Shown in pieces: positions 28,617 through 37,619 of a DNA stretch of 51,816 nucleotides. Position numbers and translations under genes: made by a program. This stretch comes from Bacteroidota bacterium (GTDB lineage Bacteria; Bacteroidota; Bacteroidia; Bacteroidales; JAAUTT01). Location of the stretch: the NCBI GenBank assembly GCA_023429135.1, contig JAEYWD010000088.1:1-51816 (forward strand). The letters are read 5' to 3'. The notes beneath the pieces were generated by a model. The model was given only the letters and a program-made list of their open reading frames with translations, was not told the origin of the DNA and made no database searches. Every line of letters begins with the position of its first letter. Positions within the stretch are counted from its first letter, which is position 1.

Positions 28617-31382
28617 CTACGAAAATACAGCCTCGGCCTTTTCAATTGTTTTTTCAATATCAATTCCCTGGCCCAGAACGCCGAGAAAAATATCACCCAT
28701 TTCCTTCATTCGGTCAACAGAATTTTTTATGGTAAAATCTTTCATCTGGAGTCCTTTTTTTATTTCGTCCCAATGCAAAGGCATGGAGACTGTTGCTCCC
28801 GGCTTTGGACGCACCGAGTAAACGCTTGCGATGGTTGCTCCCGGACGGTTTTGCAAAAAGTCGAGATACATTTTTCCTTTGCGGTTGCTTACCATCCGCT
28901 CCAGACTGGTAAAATCGGGAATATGATGATGCACCAGATTTACAACCAGGCGGGCAAACATTTGCGATTGTTCGTACGAATACTTTGCCGCAAGCGGAAT
29001 GTAGATATGTATCCCCGTAGATCCTGATGTTTTTGGGAATGAAGGAACTTCGAGATAGTCCAGAACCTTATGCACCTCCTGTGCCGCCTGAATAACCTGT
29101 TCAAATGTATTCTTGTCCGGGTCCAGATCTATCACACAATAATCGGGGTTATCGGGCGACTGCACTCTGCTGAACCAGGGATTCATTTCGATGCAACCCA
29201 GGTTAGCCATCCATAACAAGGTCGCTTCATCGTTTCCTACAAGATATTCTTTCGCTTCTCCTTCGCCTGTTATGTGTGGAAACGTTACCACCCAATCGGG
29301 TGCTTTGTCTTTGACATCCTTTTGGTAAAAACTATTGCCCTTTATTCCGTTGGGAAAGCGATTAAGCGATTGAGGCCTGTCTTTCAAATGAGGCAGAATG
29401 TATTCGGCAATCTGATAATAATAATTAAGCAGGTCGCGCTTTGAGTAGCCCTCATCCGGCCAGTAAAACTTACTCAAGTGTGTGAACTTAAGATCGTGAC
29501 CGTTTACTTTTTTTACCTGTGTCTCCTCGGTAGGATTCAACAAGGTACCCTTTTCTTTACTTGCAGGTTCTTTCACAAGTTTCGGTTTGGAAGTTGTCTT
29601 AACTTCTTTTTCTTTCAAAGTTTTTTTTGAACCCTTCCCTTCCTTCTTTATATTGCCTTCATTTCTTTCATTCCTTTCATTTTCTTCATTTTCCACCTCC
29701 TCCACAACTTGTTCGGTATCTGCTTCCCTTTCACGAACCACATCCGTAGCCTTCTTATCCATTCTCATGCCTTTAAAAGAAGGGTGTCTGAAAACACCAT
29801 CGGCTGTGATTTCAGCATAATTTATCTCGCATACAAGTTCTGGTTTAAGCCATGTAGCTTTGGCCTTAGGAGGATTCGGGCGGAACCTTGTTGGGTGATT
29901 AACGTCGGGTTCAGTGTTAAAAGGCGTTTTATCGGTTATAAGCGGTTTAAAAAGCTCCATCATCTCTTTCTGGCTCTTTTCATTAAAACCAGTACCTACT
30001 TTTCCGGCATATTGAAAAACGCCGTTCTCGTAAACCCCAAGCAGCAACGAGCTGAATTTTTTGCCTGAACCCTCGTTAAGTGTATATCCGCCAATCACTA
30101 CTTCCTGTCGCTTCTGAACCTTTATTTTCAACCATTCGTTCGAACGGAAATCAGAAGTATAAAGACTACTGCTCTTCTTGGCAATAATGCCTTCCAGTCC
30201 CAGTTTACCGGCAGCATCGAAGAATTCAATTCCATTTTCGGGAAAAACCTGACTAAGCCTTATATTGTCGCCATCAGTTGGCAGGACTTCCTTTAGAATT
30301 GACAGACGATCCTTCAGGGGGAGGGACATAAGGTTTTTCCCTTCGTACCAGAGTATGTCGAAAACATACATCATTAATTCTCCATCCGCTTCACTGCGCC
30401 AGTTTTGTAAAGCGCCAAAGTTGGAAATTCCTTTTTTGTCAATAACCAGAATTTCGGCATCAATCACCATATTGGTTTTCCATTGTTCCAGGGAATTTAC
30501 AAGAGGATAATATTTTTCGGTGAATGATTTGTTGTTGCGCGACAACAGTTCTACATTACCTTTTTCAATAAAGGCCAGGGTTCTGTAGCCGTCCCACTTA
30601 ACTTCGAAAAACCATTCGCTGTTATCAAATGGTTCGTTAACAAGTGTGGCAAGCATTGGTTTAATGCCTCTCGGGATTGGCGATGCAGGCGCTTTCTTTA
30701 ATAACTCACCGGCACTTTTTCCAGAGTCCTCTTCAGGGTTTTTCTTTTCTTTTTTTACTTTTTCAAGAGTTTCTTCATGAGTGCTGCCGTAGATATTAGT
30801 GCTGTTTTTGGCCACTTCTTCAATGGTTTGTCCGGTTAAAACCGATTTATCCTGAAGGGTCATATCTTCTGCTGAAGCATATTCATCTCTGTGTTTTATC
30901 ATTAACCAGGCATTCTCACCCTGTCCTTTCGTGTGCACAAGTGCAAATTCCCCCTTCAGCTTATGTCCATGGAGGATTACCTTTACGCTACCTTTCTGAA
31001 GATGCTCCAGTAAATACTTTTCCTGTTCCTTTTTGGGTTTTCCTTCCATGCCAAGGGCTTCGTAGGTTCCCTCGTCCCAAACAATAACAGTACCCCCACC
31101 GTACTGGCCTTTGGGGATAATGCCTTCAAAGTACCGGTAATCAAACGGGTGGTCCTCCACCATCATTGCCAGTCGTTTCACCGCAGGATCAGTAGACGGA
31201 CCTTTGGGAACAGCCCAGCTTTTGAGAACACCTTCCATTTCCAACCTGAAATCGTAATGCAAACGCGAGGCAGCATGTTTCTGTACCACAAAGCTTAAAA
31301 CATCTTTTTCGCTGCTTTTTCCTCCAAAAGGCTCGGGAGTTTTGGAGGAATTCCTTTTCTGTTTATATTTTTCGAGTGCCAT
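28617..31382 (-). CDS. ligD: Multifunctional ATP-dependent DNA ligase LigD
   Basis: The 921-aa protein has three modules in the order phosphoesterase, ligase, polymerase. The phosphoesterase (about 1-165) has SRLHYDFRLEMEGVLKSWAVPKG and FEGIIPKGQYGGG. The ligase (about 225-530) has the nucleotidylation motif EVKWDGYR. A highly charged low-complexity linker (about 540-620, rich in E, N, R, K) follows. The LigD polymerase/primase (about 625-910) has VIDLDPD with the catalytic Asp pair and KTSGSTGIHIYIPL. LigD repairs double-strand breaks with Ku in bacterial NHEJ. No ku gene lies in this window. Confidence 0.95.
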   Translation of the reverse strand: MALEKYKQKRNSSKTPEPFGGKSSEKDVLSFVVQKHAASRLHYDFRLEMEGVLKSWAVPKGPSTDPAVKRLAMMVEDHPFDYRYFEGIIPKGQYGGGTVIVWDEGTYEALGMEGKPKKEQEKYLLEHLQKGSVKVILHGHKLKGEFALVHTKGQGENAWLMIKHRDEYASAEDMTLQDKSVLTGQTIEEVAKNSTNIYGSTHEETLEKVKKEKKNPEEDSGKSAGELLKKAPASPIPRGIKPMLATLVNEPFDNSEWFFEVKWDGYRTLAFIEKGNVELLSRNNKSFTEKYYPLVNSLEQWKTNMVIDAEILVIDKKGISNFGALQNWRSEADGELMMYVFDILWYEGKNLMSLPLKDRLSILKEVLPTDGDNIRLSQVFPENGIEFFDAAGKLGLEGIIAKKSSSLYTSDFRSNEWLKIKVQKRQEVVIGGYTLNEGSGKKFSSLLLGVYENGVFQYAGKVGTGFNEKSQKEMMELFKPLITDKTPFNTEPDVNHPTRFRPNPPKAKATWLKPELVCEINYAEITADGVFRHPSFKGMRMDKKATDVVREREADTEQVVEEVENEENERNERNEGNIKKEGKGSKKTLKEKEVKTTSKPKLVKEPASKEKGTLLNPTEETQVKKVNGHDLKFTHLSKFYWPDEGYSKRDLLNYYYQIAEYILPHLKDRPQSLNRFPNGIKGNSFYQKDVKDKAPDWVVTFPHITGEGEAKEYLVGNDEATLLWMANLGCIEMNPWFSRVQSPDNPDYCVIDLDPDKNTFEQVIQAAQEVHKVLDYLEVPSFPKTSGSTGIHIYIPLAAKYSYEQSQMFARLVVNLVHHHIPDFTSLERMVSNRKGKMYLDFLQNRPGATIASVYSVRPKPGATVSMPLHWDEIKKGLQMKDFTIKNSVDRMKEMGDIFLGVLGQGIDIEKTIEKAEAVFS

Positions 31383-31471
31383 AATCAGCCTTTTTATATA
31401 TAACTAAGCTGAGCGTACGATGTTCGTGGTTTTGTTCTGAAAATTAGAAATATAGCGAAAGGAATTATTTT

Positions 31472-31514
31472 AGAACAGTCCGATTGGGAGAAGCTGATTA
31501 CCCGACCGTTCTAA
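31472..31514. promoter_or_regulatory. Imperfect palindrome between divergent genes
   Basis: TTTTAGAACaGTC and GACcGTTCTAAAA form an interrupted dyad of about 13-bp arms around a 17-bp centre. It lies between ligD and the divergent oxidoreductase gene. It could be an operator or a short hairpin; nothing in the sequence decides which. Confidence 0.4.
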
Positions 31515-31526
31515 AAAAGGATTATT

Positions 31527-31559
31527 TTGAAGCCCATAATTCTTTTTTAGATATTTTTG
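31527..31559 (+). promoter_or_regulatory. Candidate Bacteroidota promoter
   Basis: TTG at 31527-31529 and TATTTTTG at 31552-31559 approximate the -33/-7 pattern, although the 22-bp spacing is long. They are about 80 bp upstream of the oxidoreductase start. Confidence 0.35.
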
Positions 31560-31639
31560 TGCAATCGGTTTCTCTGATTTTAATATGGTAGAGAAGTTGT
31601 TTTTTGAATAACTATTATTAAACTTTTATCTGAAGAATA

Positions 31640-33022
31640 ATGAAAAACTATTTGCTAATCTCCTTAATTTTAGGAACAATGATAATTCAGTCGTGTTCTG
31701 TTAAAAAAGCCGGGTTTACAGGCGAAAAAGGCGAGGTTAAAATTATTACCCTCGATCCTGGGCATTTCCATGCCGCACTGGTTCAGAAAACCATGTACGA
31801 TCAGATTGATTCGAATGTTTATGTGTACGCACCCGAGAGCGAAGATGTAAAGCAGCATCTCAACCGCATCAATGGCTATAATACCCGTGGCGAAAATCCA
31901 ACCCGGTGGAATGAAGTGGTTTATACCGGAGATGATTATTTCGAAAAGATGATTGCTGAGAAGAAAGGTAATGTAGTTGTGATTGCGGGCAACAACCTTA
32001 AGAAAATTGACTATATCAAAGGATCGGTAGAAGCCGGATTAAATGTACTTTCGGATAAACCGATGGCAATTAATGCCGAAGCTTTTAATAAGCTTGAGGA
32101 ATCGTTCCGTATTGCCGGTGAAAAAGGTGTTTTGCTTTACGATATCATGACCGAACGCAGCGAGATTTCCACAATGCTCCAGAAGGAGTTTTCGTTACTT
32201 CCTGAGGTTTTCGGAACACTGGAAAAGGGTACTCCCGAAAATCCCGCAGTTACCAAAGAAAGCGTTCACCACTTCTATAAATTTGTTTCAGGAGCAGCAT
32301 TGGTTCGTCCTGCCTGGTTTTTCGATGTGAATCAGCAAGGTGAAGGTATTGTGGATGTGACTACTCATTTAGTGGATCTTGTACAATGGGAGTGCTTCCC
32401 CGAACAGGTTATCGATTATACAAAAGATATCGCCTTAGGCACTGCCAAACGCTGGACAACCGTTCTCACCCCAACTGATTTTGCTGGCGTCACCAAAATG
32501 ACCACCTATCCTGAATATCTGCAAAAGGATCTGAAAGATTCTCTGCTGAACGTTTACTGCAATGGCGAAATCAATTATACCATCAAAGGAGTTCATGCCA
32601 AAGTTTCTGTAATATGGAATTACAAAGCTCCTGAAGGTGCAGGCGATACCCATTATTCCATTATGCGCGGAACAAAGTCAAACCTTGTGATCCGTCAGGG
32701 TGCCGAACAAAATTACAAACCCACCCTTTACATTGAGCCGGTTGCCGGAGTTGATACTGCTGGTTTTGCTAAAACCCTTGCTGCAGAGTTATCAAAAGTT
32801 CAGGCTAAATATGAAGGTGTAGAGCTGAAAAAACTTACTACCAGTTGGGAAGTTGTTATTCCCGATAAGTATAAAGTAGGTCATGAAGCCCACTTTGGAC
32901 AAGTTGCCGAAAGATATCTTCAGTATCTGAAAGATGGCAAGCTGCCTGCATGGGAAGTTCCCAATATGCTTGCTAAATATTATACTACAACCAAAGCTTT
33001 GGAAATAGCCAAAGGGAAGTAG
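31640..33022 (+). CDS. Gfo/Idh/MocA-like oxidoreductase lipoprotein
   Basis: The 460-aa protein has a lipoprotein signal (IIQSCSVKK, lipobox IQSC). An NAD(P)-binding Rossmann region follows, although the entry GPGHFHA-type loop reads DPGHFHAALVQ. The conserved SDKPMAINAEAF element corresponds to the E/D-K-P motif of Gfo/Idh enzymes. The second half is the alpha/beta substrate domain (VTTHLVDLVQW, with the likely catalytic His). Such exported oxidoreductases are common in Bacteroidota and likely act on sugars, but the substrate is unknown. Confidence 0.8.
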   Translation: MKNYLLISLILGTMIIQSCSVKKAGFTGEKGEVKIITLDPGHFHAALVQKTMYDQIDSNVYVYAPESEDVKQHLNRINGYNTRGENPTRWNEVVYTGDDYFEKMIAEKKGNVVVIAGNNLKKIDYIKGSVEAGLNVLSDKPMAINAEAFNKLEESFRIAGEKGVLLYDIMTERSEISTMLQKEFSLLPEVFGTLEKGTPENPAVTKESVHHFYKFVSGAALVRPAWFFDVNQQGEGIVDVTTHLVDLVQWECFPEQVIDYTKDIALGTAKRWTTVLTPTDFAGVTKMTTYPEYLQKDLKDSLLNVYCNGEINYTIKGVHAKVSVIWNYKAPEGAGDTHYSIMRGTKSNLVIRQGAEQNYKPTLYIEPVAGVDTAGFAKTLAAELSKVQAKYEGVELKKLTTSWEVVIPDKYKVGHEAHFGQVAERYLQYLKDGKLPAWEVPNMLAKYYTTTKALEIAKGK

Positions 33023-33180
33023 AGGAAAGTCAACGGTCCACAGACCTCAGACCACGGCCAATACACAATTGAGGCATTCGACCTGGGACTGAGGTCTGAC
33101 GACCATGACTATCGCATTTTTCTATCGACTATGGACCATTTGCATTGACTGTCGTCTGAAGTCCGACGACCGTGGACTAA
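33023..33180. repeat. Cluster of GTCCGACGACC-type dyad repeats
   Basis: The gap between the oxidoreductase and the ApbE-like gene contains several inverted and direct copies of short words: GGTCCACAGACCTCAG, GGACTGAGGTCTGACGACC, ATCGACTATGGACCAT and GTCTGAAGTCCGACGACC. The two largest can pair over about 15 bp. The TCGACTATGG word also resembles the palindrome at 22,873. Confidence 0.6.
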
Positions 33181-33192
33181 TAAATTTAAGAA

Positions 33193-34074
33193 ATGCCCCT
33201 CAGTAAAGTCATCCATCGAAACTACCCTTGCATGAATTCTGTGCTCGATGTGGTTTTTACCGGAATCGACACCGACTTTGCGGAGGAACTGTTTACAACC
33301 ATCTGGCAATTGGCTGCCCGTTACGAAAGGATCATGAGCTGTCACGATCCTCAGGCAGAAGTTTATCAACTGAATGAAAAGGACCCCAACCATTATGCGC
33401 CTGTTAGTCCTGAACTCTTTGAGATCTTAAAGGAATGCCTGCATTTTCACCAGCTCACAAATGGCTATTTCGACATTGGCCTCATGAAGTTTAAGGAGAA
33501 TCCTGATTTAATACCAAACGCCGGCAATAAGTTTGGAGTTAAAACTATGCAGCTCAATAACGAAGAACAGCTTGTAAAGCTGGGATCGACACTTACAGCA
33601 ATTGATCTTGGAGGCATAGGCAAAGGTATTTTGCTCAGGGAAATCGATAAGGTTTTAACCGGAAGCCCGGTAAAAAATTGTTTTATAAGTTTTGGAGGAA
33701 GCTCCATTCTGACCCGCGGATCACACCCTCACGGAAGCGGATGGCCTGTTTCGTTAAGAAATGACCATAACCCCGACTATACTTTTTATTTAACAAATAA
33801 TGCGGCATCCATCAGCGAATCGCATCCTGCAGCAATGGAGACCTCACATGTTATTCATCCGCGAATGGACATAGGCAAAAGACTTAGTTTTGTTTTGGCC
33901 GGTGATGCCGCCCTCGCCGAGGCGCTTTCTACCGCACTAATCATATCACCTGTAGACGAAATGGATTCTATTGTAAAAGACTCAAAAATTGAAACGGCAC
34001 TTGTGGTTGATCATACCCAAAATGAAGATACAAAGATAATTTACAGGTATAACTTTTCGCACCACCCAAAATAG
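33193..34074 (+). CDS. ApbE-like FAD:protein FMN transferase, divergent
   Basis: The 293-aa protein aligns with ApbE in layout: an N-terminal helix with the early Met-N-S, AIDLGGIGKGILLREID as the flavin-binding core, FISFGGSSILTRG, and ALSTALIIS near the C-terminus. ApbE proteins attach FMN to Thr/Ser of Rnf/Nqr-type proteins using Mg2+. Key C-terminal residues differ from the usual HiidPrTG (here HVIHPRMD) and ADALSTA (here AEALSTA). No signal peptide is present, so it may act in the cytoplasm or be a non-canonical member. It ends 42 bp before a decayed HEAT-repeat gene. Confidence 0.8.
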   Translation: MPLSKVIHRNYPCMNSVLDVVFTGIDTDFAEELFTTIWQLAARYERIMSCHDPQAEVYQLNEKDPNHYAPVSPELFEILKECLHFHQLTNGYFDIGLMKFKENPDLIPNAGNKFGVKTMQLNNEEQLVKLGSTLTAIDLGGIGKGILLREIDKVLTGSPVKNCFISFGGSSILTRGSHPHGSGWPVSLRNDHNPDYTFYLTNNAASISESHPAAMETSHVIHPRMDIGKRLSFVLAGDAALAEALSTALIISPVDEMDSIVKDSKIETALVVDHTQNEDTKIIYRYNFSHHPK

Positions 34075-34116
34075 CTGTGATAAAGAACCGCCTCGATAAT
34101 TAAAAAACAGATTTCA

Positions 34117-34327
34117 TGGAAATATTAAACCAATTATCATCAAAGCAAGGCGATACGACAGAAAAGTCAAATAGAATTGTTGCCGGGAAATGTATCAAAA
34201 ACCCTGATTTGCTAAAAGATATTCATATAAGGCAGAGATCGGGAGAGTTGTAAAACCTTACCTTGATGCAAAGAAAAAAGTTGTGGTTAATGAAGCAAAA
34301 AAAATCTTAAAACGGATTGAAAAATAA
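34117..34327 (+). pseudogene. Decayed HEAT-repeat protein gene (internal deletion)
   Basis: Frame 1 starts MEILNQLSSKQGDTTEKSNRIVAGK and runs to about residue 37, then stops. From about 34233 another frame continues KAEIGRVVKPYLDAKKKVV and ends at a TAA at 34327. The two pieces look like the N- and C-termini of a longer (about 230-aa) HEAT-repeat protein that I recall from Bacteroidota, joined out of frame after loss of the middle. Family assignment is from memory. Confidence 0.55.
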
Positions 34328-34335
34328 ACAAAAGC

Positions 34336-34379
34336 AAAAAGGCAGGGTATTAAAGACTCCCATCTTTAACCACCCTGCC
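34336..34379 (-). terminator. Rho-independent terminator
   Basis: GGCAGGGT and ACCCTGCC with inner TTAAAG/CTTTAA form a strong hairpin (34341-34379), followed on the minus strand by TTTTT. It should end transcription of the TonB receptor gene that stops at 34464. Confidence 0.7.
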
Positions 34380-34463
34380 CGCTTGCACCTAACTTAAATG
34401 AATTGCGATTAACGTATATCGATTGCGCTTAACATCTCCAATATTGCCTCTAACTTTAAATCT

Positions 34464-36485
34464 TTAAATATCTATATTTACTGATATCCCTGCTTTAAAC
34501 CATCTGCCAGGCTGAGCAATATTTCCAAAGTCATAATAGTTCACATCAAAAATATTGCTTACCTCTGCAAAAACAGTAAACCATAAAGGCTTCCAAAGAA
34601 TTCGGCCATCCAATGTCCAGAAAGGCTCATAAGGCGTTTCTGTCTCAGTTTTTGTCGCAGGGTCGTATTTACCATAATTGCCATTCCTATCCTGGTAATT
34701 CATGTACCAAACTGCAGCAATATTCTTGTAAATTTTATGATAAACGTTTACTGAAAATTTGTGCTTCAGGTTATCCAATAAATAAGCTGATTCGTAAATT
34801 CCTGCATCTTTGCTTATTTCGGTGAAGTTGTACGAAATTCCGGCTTTATCAATTATGGTTTCATAACCAAGTATTTCCTTAAACATAAGATTGGCTGATA
34901 TTTCCAAACCCCGTGTATCAAGGTCCGTTATATTCTGGGGCTGCCATAAATTATCGGACTGAAGAATGCGGTCAATCATATTTTCGCCCAACCGGTAAAA
35001 GCCCGAGATATTCCCGTAAATACCTTTCCCGGCATATTTAAAGCCTGCTTCAAAATGATGGGCTTCTTCTGGTTTCAGATCGGGGTTGTTTTTATCCTGG
35101 GGACCAGTATAGTACAAATCGGTAAAAGTTGGCAAACGTAATGATTTGTTATAGGTACCGTAAAGCTTAGTGCTTTTGTCGATACGGTAAGCCACATCTA
35201 CTCCGGGGTATAGGACAAGTCCTTTCTCGAGTGACGAATGATGGTTCAGCATTAAACCTCCGGATACAGTAAGTCTATTCAAATTGATTGAATGTTCCAG
35301 AAAAACACTGTAGTTGTAGCGCGATGCATTACGGTTGTAATAAATTTCTTCTCCCTTCACCTTAATGCTGTCGCTGGTTTTATCACCCAAACGGGTACTG
35401 TAGATGGATTCGTTTCTGAATTCGAGACCGAGGGTTGTGGTTCCGGCCAGCCACTTATATTCGCTGTTGAGATTCGTACCGTAAACATCGGTAAAGTGAT
35501 AGTTTTGGTAAGCTGCAGGATTGCTTCGGATCAAAATATAATGGTCGTAATTTCTTTTCCAGTAGACCGTGGGTTTTATTTTAAAATTATTTCCGAAGGA
35601 TGCATTTATCCCCCCGAAATAAGTTGAATTCTCTTCGTATTGATCCAGATAGCGGGACGAGTAAAAACTGTTGGCCCCGTAATCTTTGTTATTGTATCCT
35701 CCCTGAAAATTGACGGAATAATTCTTTTGCCTTATTCCCCCCTGATAAAACAGGGATTGATTTTTATAGTCGGTGTTATGGATATAACCGTCGGAGGCTG
35801 AACGGCTGTAGCTTAACTGACTGTAAAACGATTTAATGTTATATTGGACTGCTGCGCCAGCTTTGTAATAGCCATAATCGCCAGCCGAAACATTAGCCCG
35901 TATAAAATTCTTGTCTGAAGGATTGGTAAGGATATTTACTGCTCCTGAGAATGCATTGGCGCCAAAGACCCTTGAGGCTGCACCTGTTAAAACTTCTATT
36001 CGTGAAACGCTTTCCAGGTCGAAGGGGAGATTCATGCTAAGGTGACCTGTTTGTGGATCGGAAATGTTGATTCCGTTGAGTAGGATAAGCGACTGGTCGA
36101 ATGTGCCGCCCTGTATAGAGACATCTGCCTGAACACCGTTGTTGCCGCGCTGCCGGATATCGACCCCCGGGGAATAATCGAGCAACTCGTTCAGACTGGC
36201 AACAGGCGCATTGGAAATTTCACTTCTCGGGATCACATGCACCACCCGTGCTACATTGGAATAAGTTACCGGCGCTCGTTGCGCACTCACCACAACCTCC
36301 TTCAGGTTGTTTATAACCTGGGTGCTGTCGGCCTGTGCATAGGTCTTTCCAGGTTGGGTGAGAATAGAATAACTCACACACATTACGCCGATTTTTGTAA
36401 CCCGGTGCAGCGAATTAAGCACTGCAAAACGATTACGCGACCACCTGCGGAAAGTGTAGGAGTTTTGTTTAAGTTTTTGCTTCAT
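34464..36485 (-). CDS. TonB-dependent outer-membrane receptor (BtuB-like)
   Basis: The 673-aa protein has an extended N-terminus with a signal-like hydrophobic part ending near KTYAQA. A TonB-box-like segment (LKEVVVSAQ) follows. The plug domain (about 75-190) has LNELLDYSPGVDIRQRG, VSIQGGTFDQSLILLNG and the ASRVFGANAFSGAVNI motif, and a 22-strand barrel extends to the C-terminus with the TonB-dep_Rec motif LRLPTFTDLYY ... NPDLKPEEAHHFEAG. It imports a ligand such as a vitamin or siderophore across the outer membrane. No cobalamin riboswitch is seen upstream; the gap to the EamA gene is 56 bp, so they may be one transcript. Confidence 0.9.
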   Translation of the reverse strand: MKQKLKQNSYTFRRWSRNRFAVLNSLHRVTKIGVMCVSYSILTQPGKTYAQADSTQVINNLKEVVVSAQRAPVTYSNVARVVHVIPRSEISNAPVASLNELLDYSPGVDIRQRGNNGVQADVSIQGGTFDQSLILLNGINISDPQTGHLSMNLPFDLESVSRIEVLTGAASRVFGANAFSGAVNILTNPSDKNFIRANVSAGDYGYYKAGAAVQYNIKSFYSQLSYSRSASDGYIHNTDYKNQSLFYQGGIRQKNYSVNFQGGYNNKDYGANSFYSSRYLDQYEENSTYFGGINASFGNNFKIKPTVYWKRNYDHYILIRSNPAAYQNYHFTDVYGTNLNSEYKWLAGTTTLGLEFRNESIYSTRLGDKTSDSIKVKGEEIYYNRNASRYNYSVFLEHSINLNRLTVSGGLMLNHHSSLEKGLVLYPGVDVAYRIDKSTKLYGTYNKSLRLPTFTDLYYTGPQDKNNPDLKPEEAHHFEAGFKYAGKGIYGNISGFYRLGENMIDRILQSDNLWQPQNITDLDTRGLEISANLMFKEILGYETIIDKAGISYNFTEISKDAGIYESAYLLDNLKHKFSVNVYHKIYKNIAAVWYMNYQDRNGNYGKYDPATKTETETPYEPFWTLDGRILWKPLWFTVFAEVSNIFDVNYYDFGNIAQPGRWFKAGISVNIDI

Positions 36486-36541
36486 TAAATTATTTTTAAG
36501 TTAAACAAATGAAGCCGCAAAAATAAGATTTTTTTGTCCGT

Positions 36542-37453
36542 TTATCTGCTTCGTCGTGTGAAAAACACCACAAAGGCAGCGCCTGAAAGTGCCAATGCTG
36601 CACCAACAGTACTTAGCAGCGAAAAATGTTCCGGAGCAATCCAGTTCACACCCATTTCTCCTAAAAAGAACATGATTAACACTGTAATAACAGGGTTTAA
36701 AGTAATAATGAGGCTGACTTTATTGGCTTCCATATGTTTAATGGCAAGAGCAATACTCCCATAGGCAAAAATAGTATTTAAACTATGGTGAATAAGTAAA
36801 AGCCAGTCGTTTACCGGTAAATGCTGTATGTTTTGAAATTTGGCAAAGGGCAGGAATAGTAGTGAGCAAAAGCCAAAAATAAAGAGGTTGAGTTGATTGG
36901 GAGTGTAGGAACTAATGAGATATTTCTGCATGATGGCATAAATGGCCCACGTAGCACCGGCAGAGAGAATGAAAAGCACTCCTTTAAAATACTCAGGACC
37001 ATTTGCATTGGAGGCACCCATTTGTTCGAAATAAAAAAGGAAATAGCCTGCAACCACTACAATAAAGCCTAAAATATGTATCCAGGTAATTTTTTCCTTG
37101 TAAATAAAAATTCCACCCAGGGCAAATAATACCGGACCCACCTGTATATATACCTGCGCATTAATAGGGGTGGTTATATGAACTCCCTGCATATAACCAA
37201 AGAAATTCCATGCTAGTCCCAGCGATCCTAAAACAAGCATCCACGGTGGTTTAAACAATATCCTTGTTTCCTGCGGATATCGGTAAAGCATGTATATCAG
37301 CAGAATTAAAAAAGCAAGCGAAAACCTGAACCAAACAATGGTTGCTGAATCGATACTGTTGGCCGAAATTTTAAGTGCAATAGCAAGTATTGCCCACATG
37401 ATTGCGGCTGCGCAGGAGTAAAAGATGCCTTTGCTTATTTTAAAATGCTTCAT
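36542..37453 (-). CDS. EamA-family (DMT) transporter
   Basis: The 303-aa protein has ten hydrophobic segments arranged as two EamA repeats (about 10-145 and 160-300). Its N-terminal half has the ALKISANSIDSATIVWFRF stretch and its C-terminal half ends in the YGSIALAIKHMEANKVSLIITLNPVITVL motif. It is a predicted inner-membrane exporter or importer of metabolites; the substrate is unknown. Being upstream of the TonB receptor on the same strand suggests a shared substrate pathway, but this is weak inference. Confidence 0.88.
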   Translation of the reverse strand: MKHFKISKGIFYSCAAAIMWAILAIALKISANSIDSATIVWFRFSLAFLILLIYMLYRYPQETRILFKPPWMLVLGSLGLAWNFFGYMQGVHITTPINAQVYIQVGPVLFALGGIFIYKEKITWIHILGFIVVVAGYFLFYFEQMGASNANGPEYFKGVLFILSAGATWAIYAIMQKYLISSYTPNQLNLFIFGFCSLLFLPFAKFQNIQHLPVNDWLLLIHHSLNTIFAYGSIALAIKHMEANKVSLIITLNPVITVLIMFFLGEMGVNWIAPEHFSLLSTVGAALALSGAAFVVFFTRRSR

Positions 37454-37619
37454 GAATTATTAAAGCACAAAGAAAACGATTTTTAAGTTTTGTGTCCTTA
37501 AGTGATATGATTTTTGAACATGAATAGGGTAATTTGATTTGTAAGAATCATTTTTGGGGCTCTTTATGAAGCCATATGTTTTGTTATTATATTGCAACTC
37601 CTAACTTAACTTGTTTATA

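Noticed and set aside
33023..33180. Dyad cluster as attC or insertion-sequence end
   Set aside because: No GTT/AAC cores and no cassette gene; it fits short palindromic words better.
36486..36541. Cobalamin riboswitch upstream of the TonB receptor
   Set aside because: The gap is only 56 bp and contains no riboswitch-like core.
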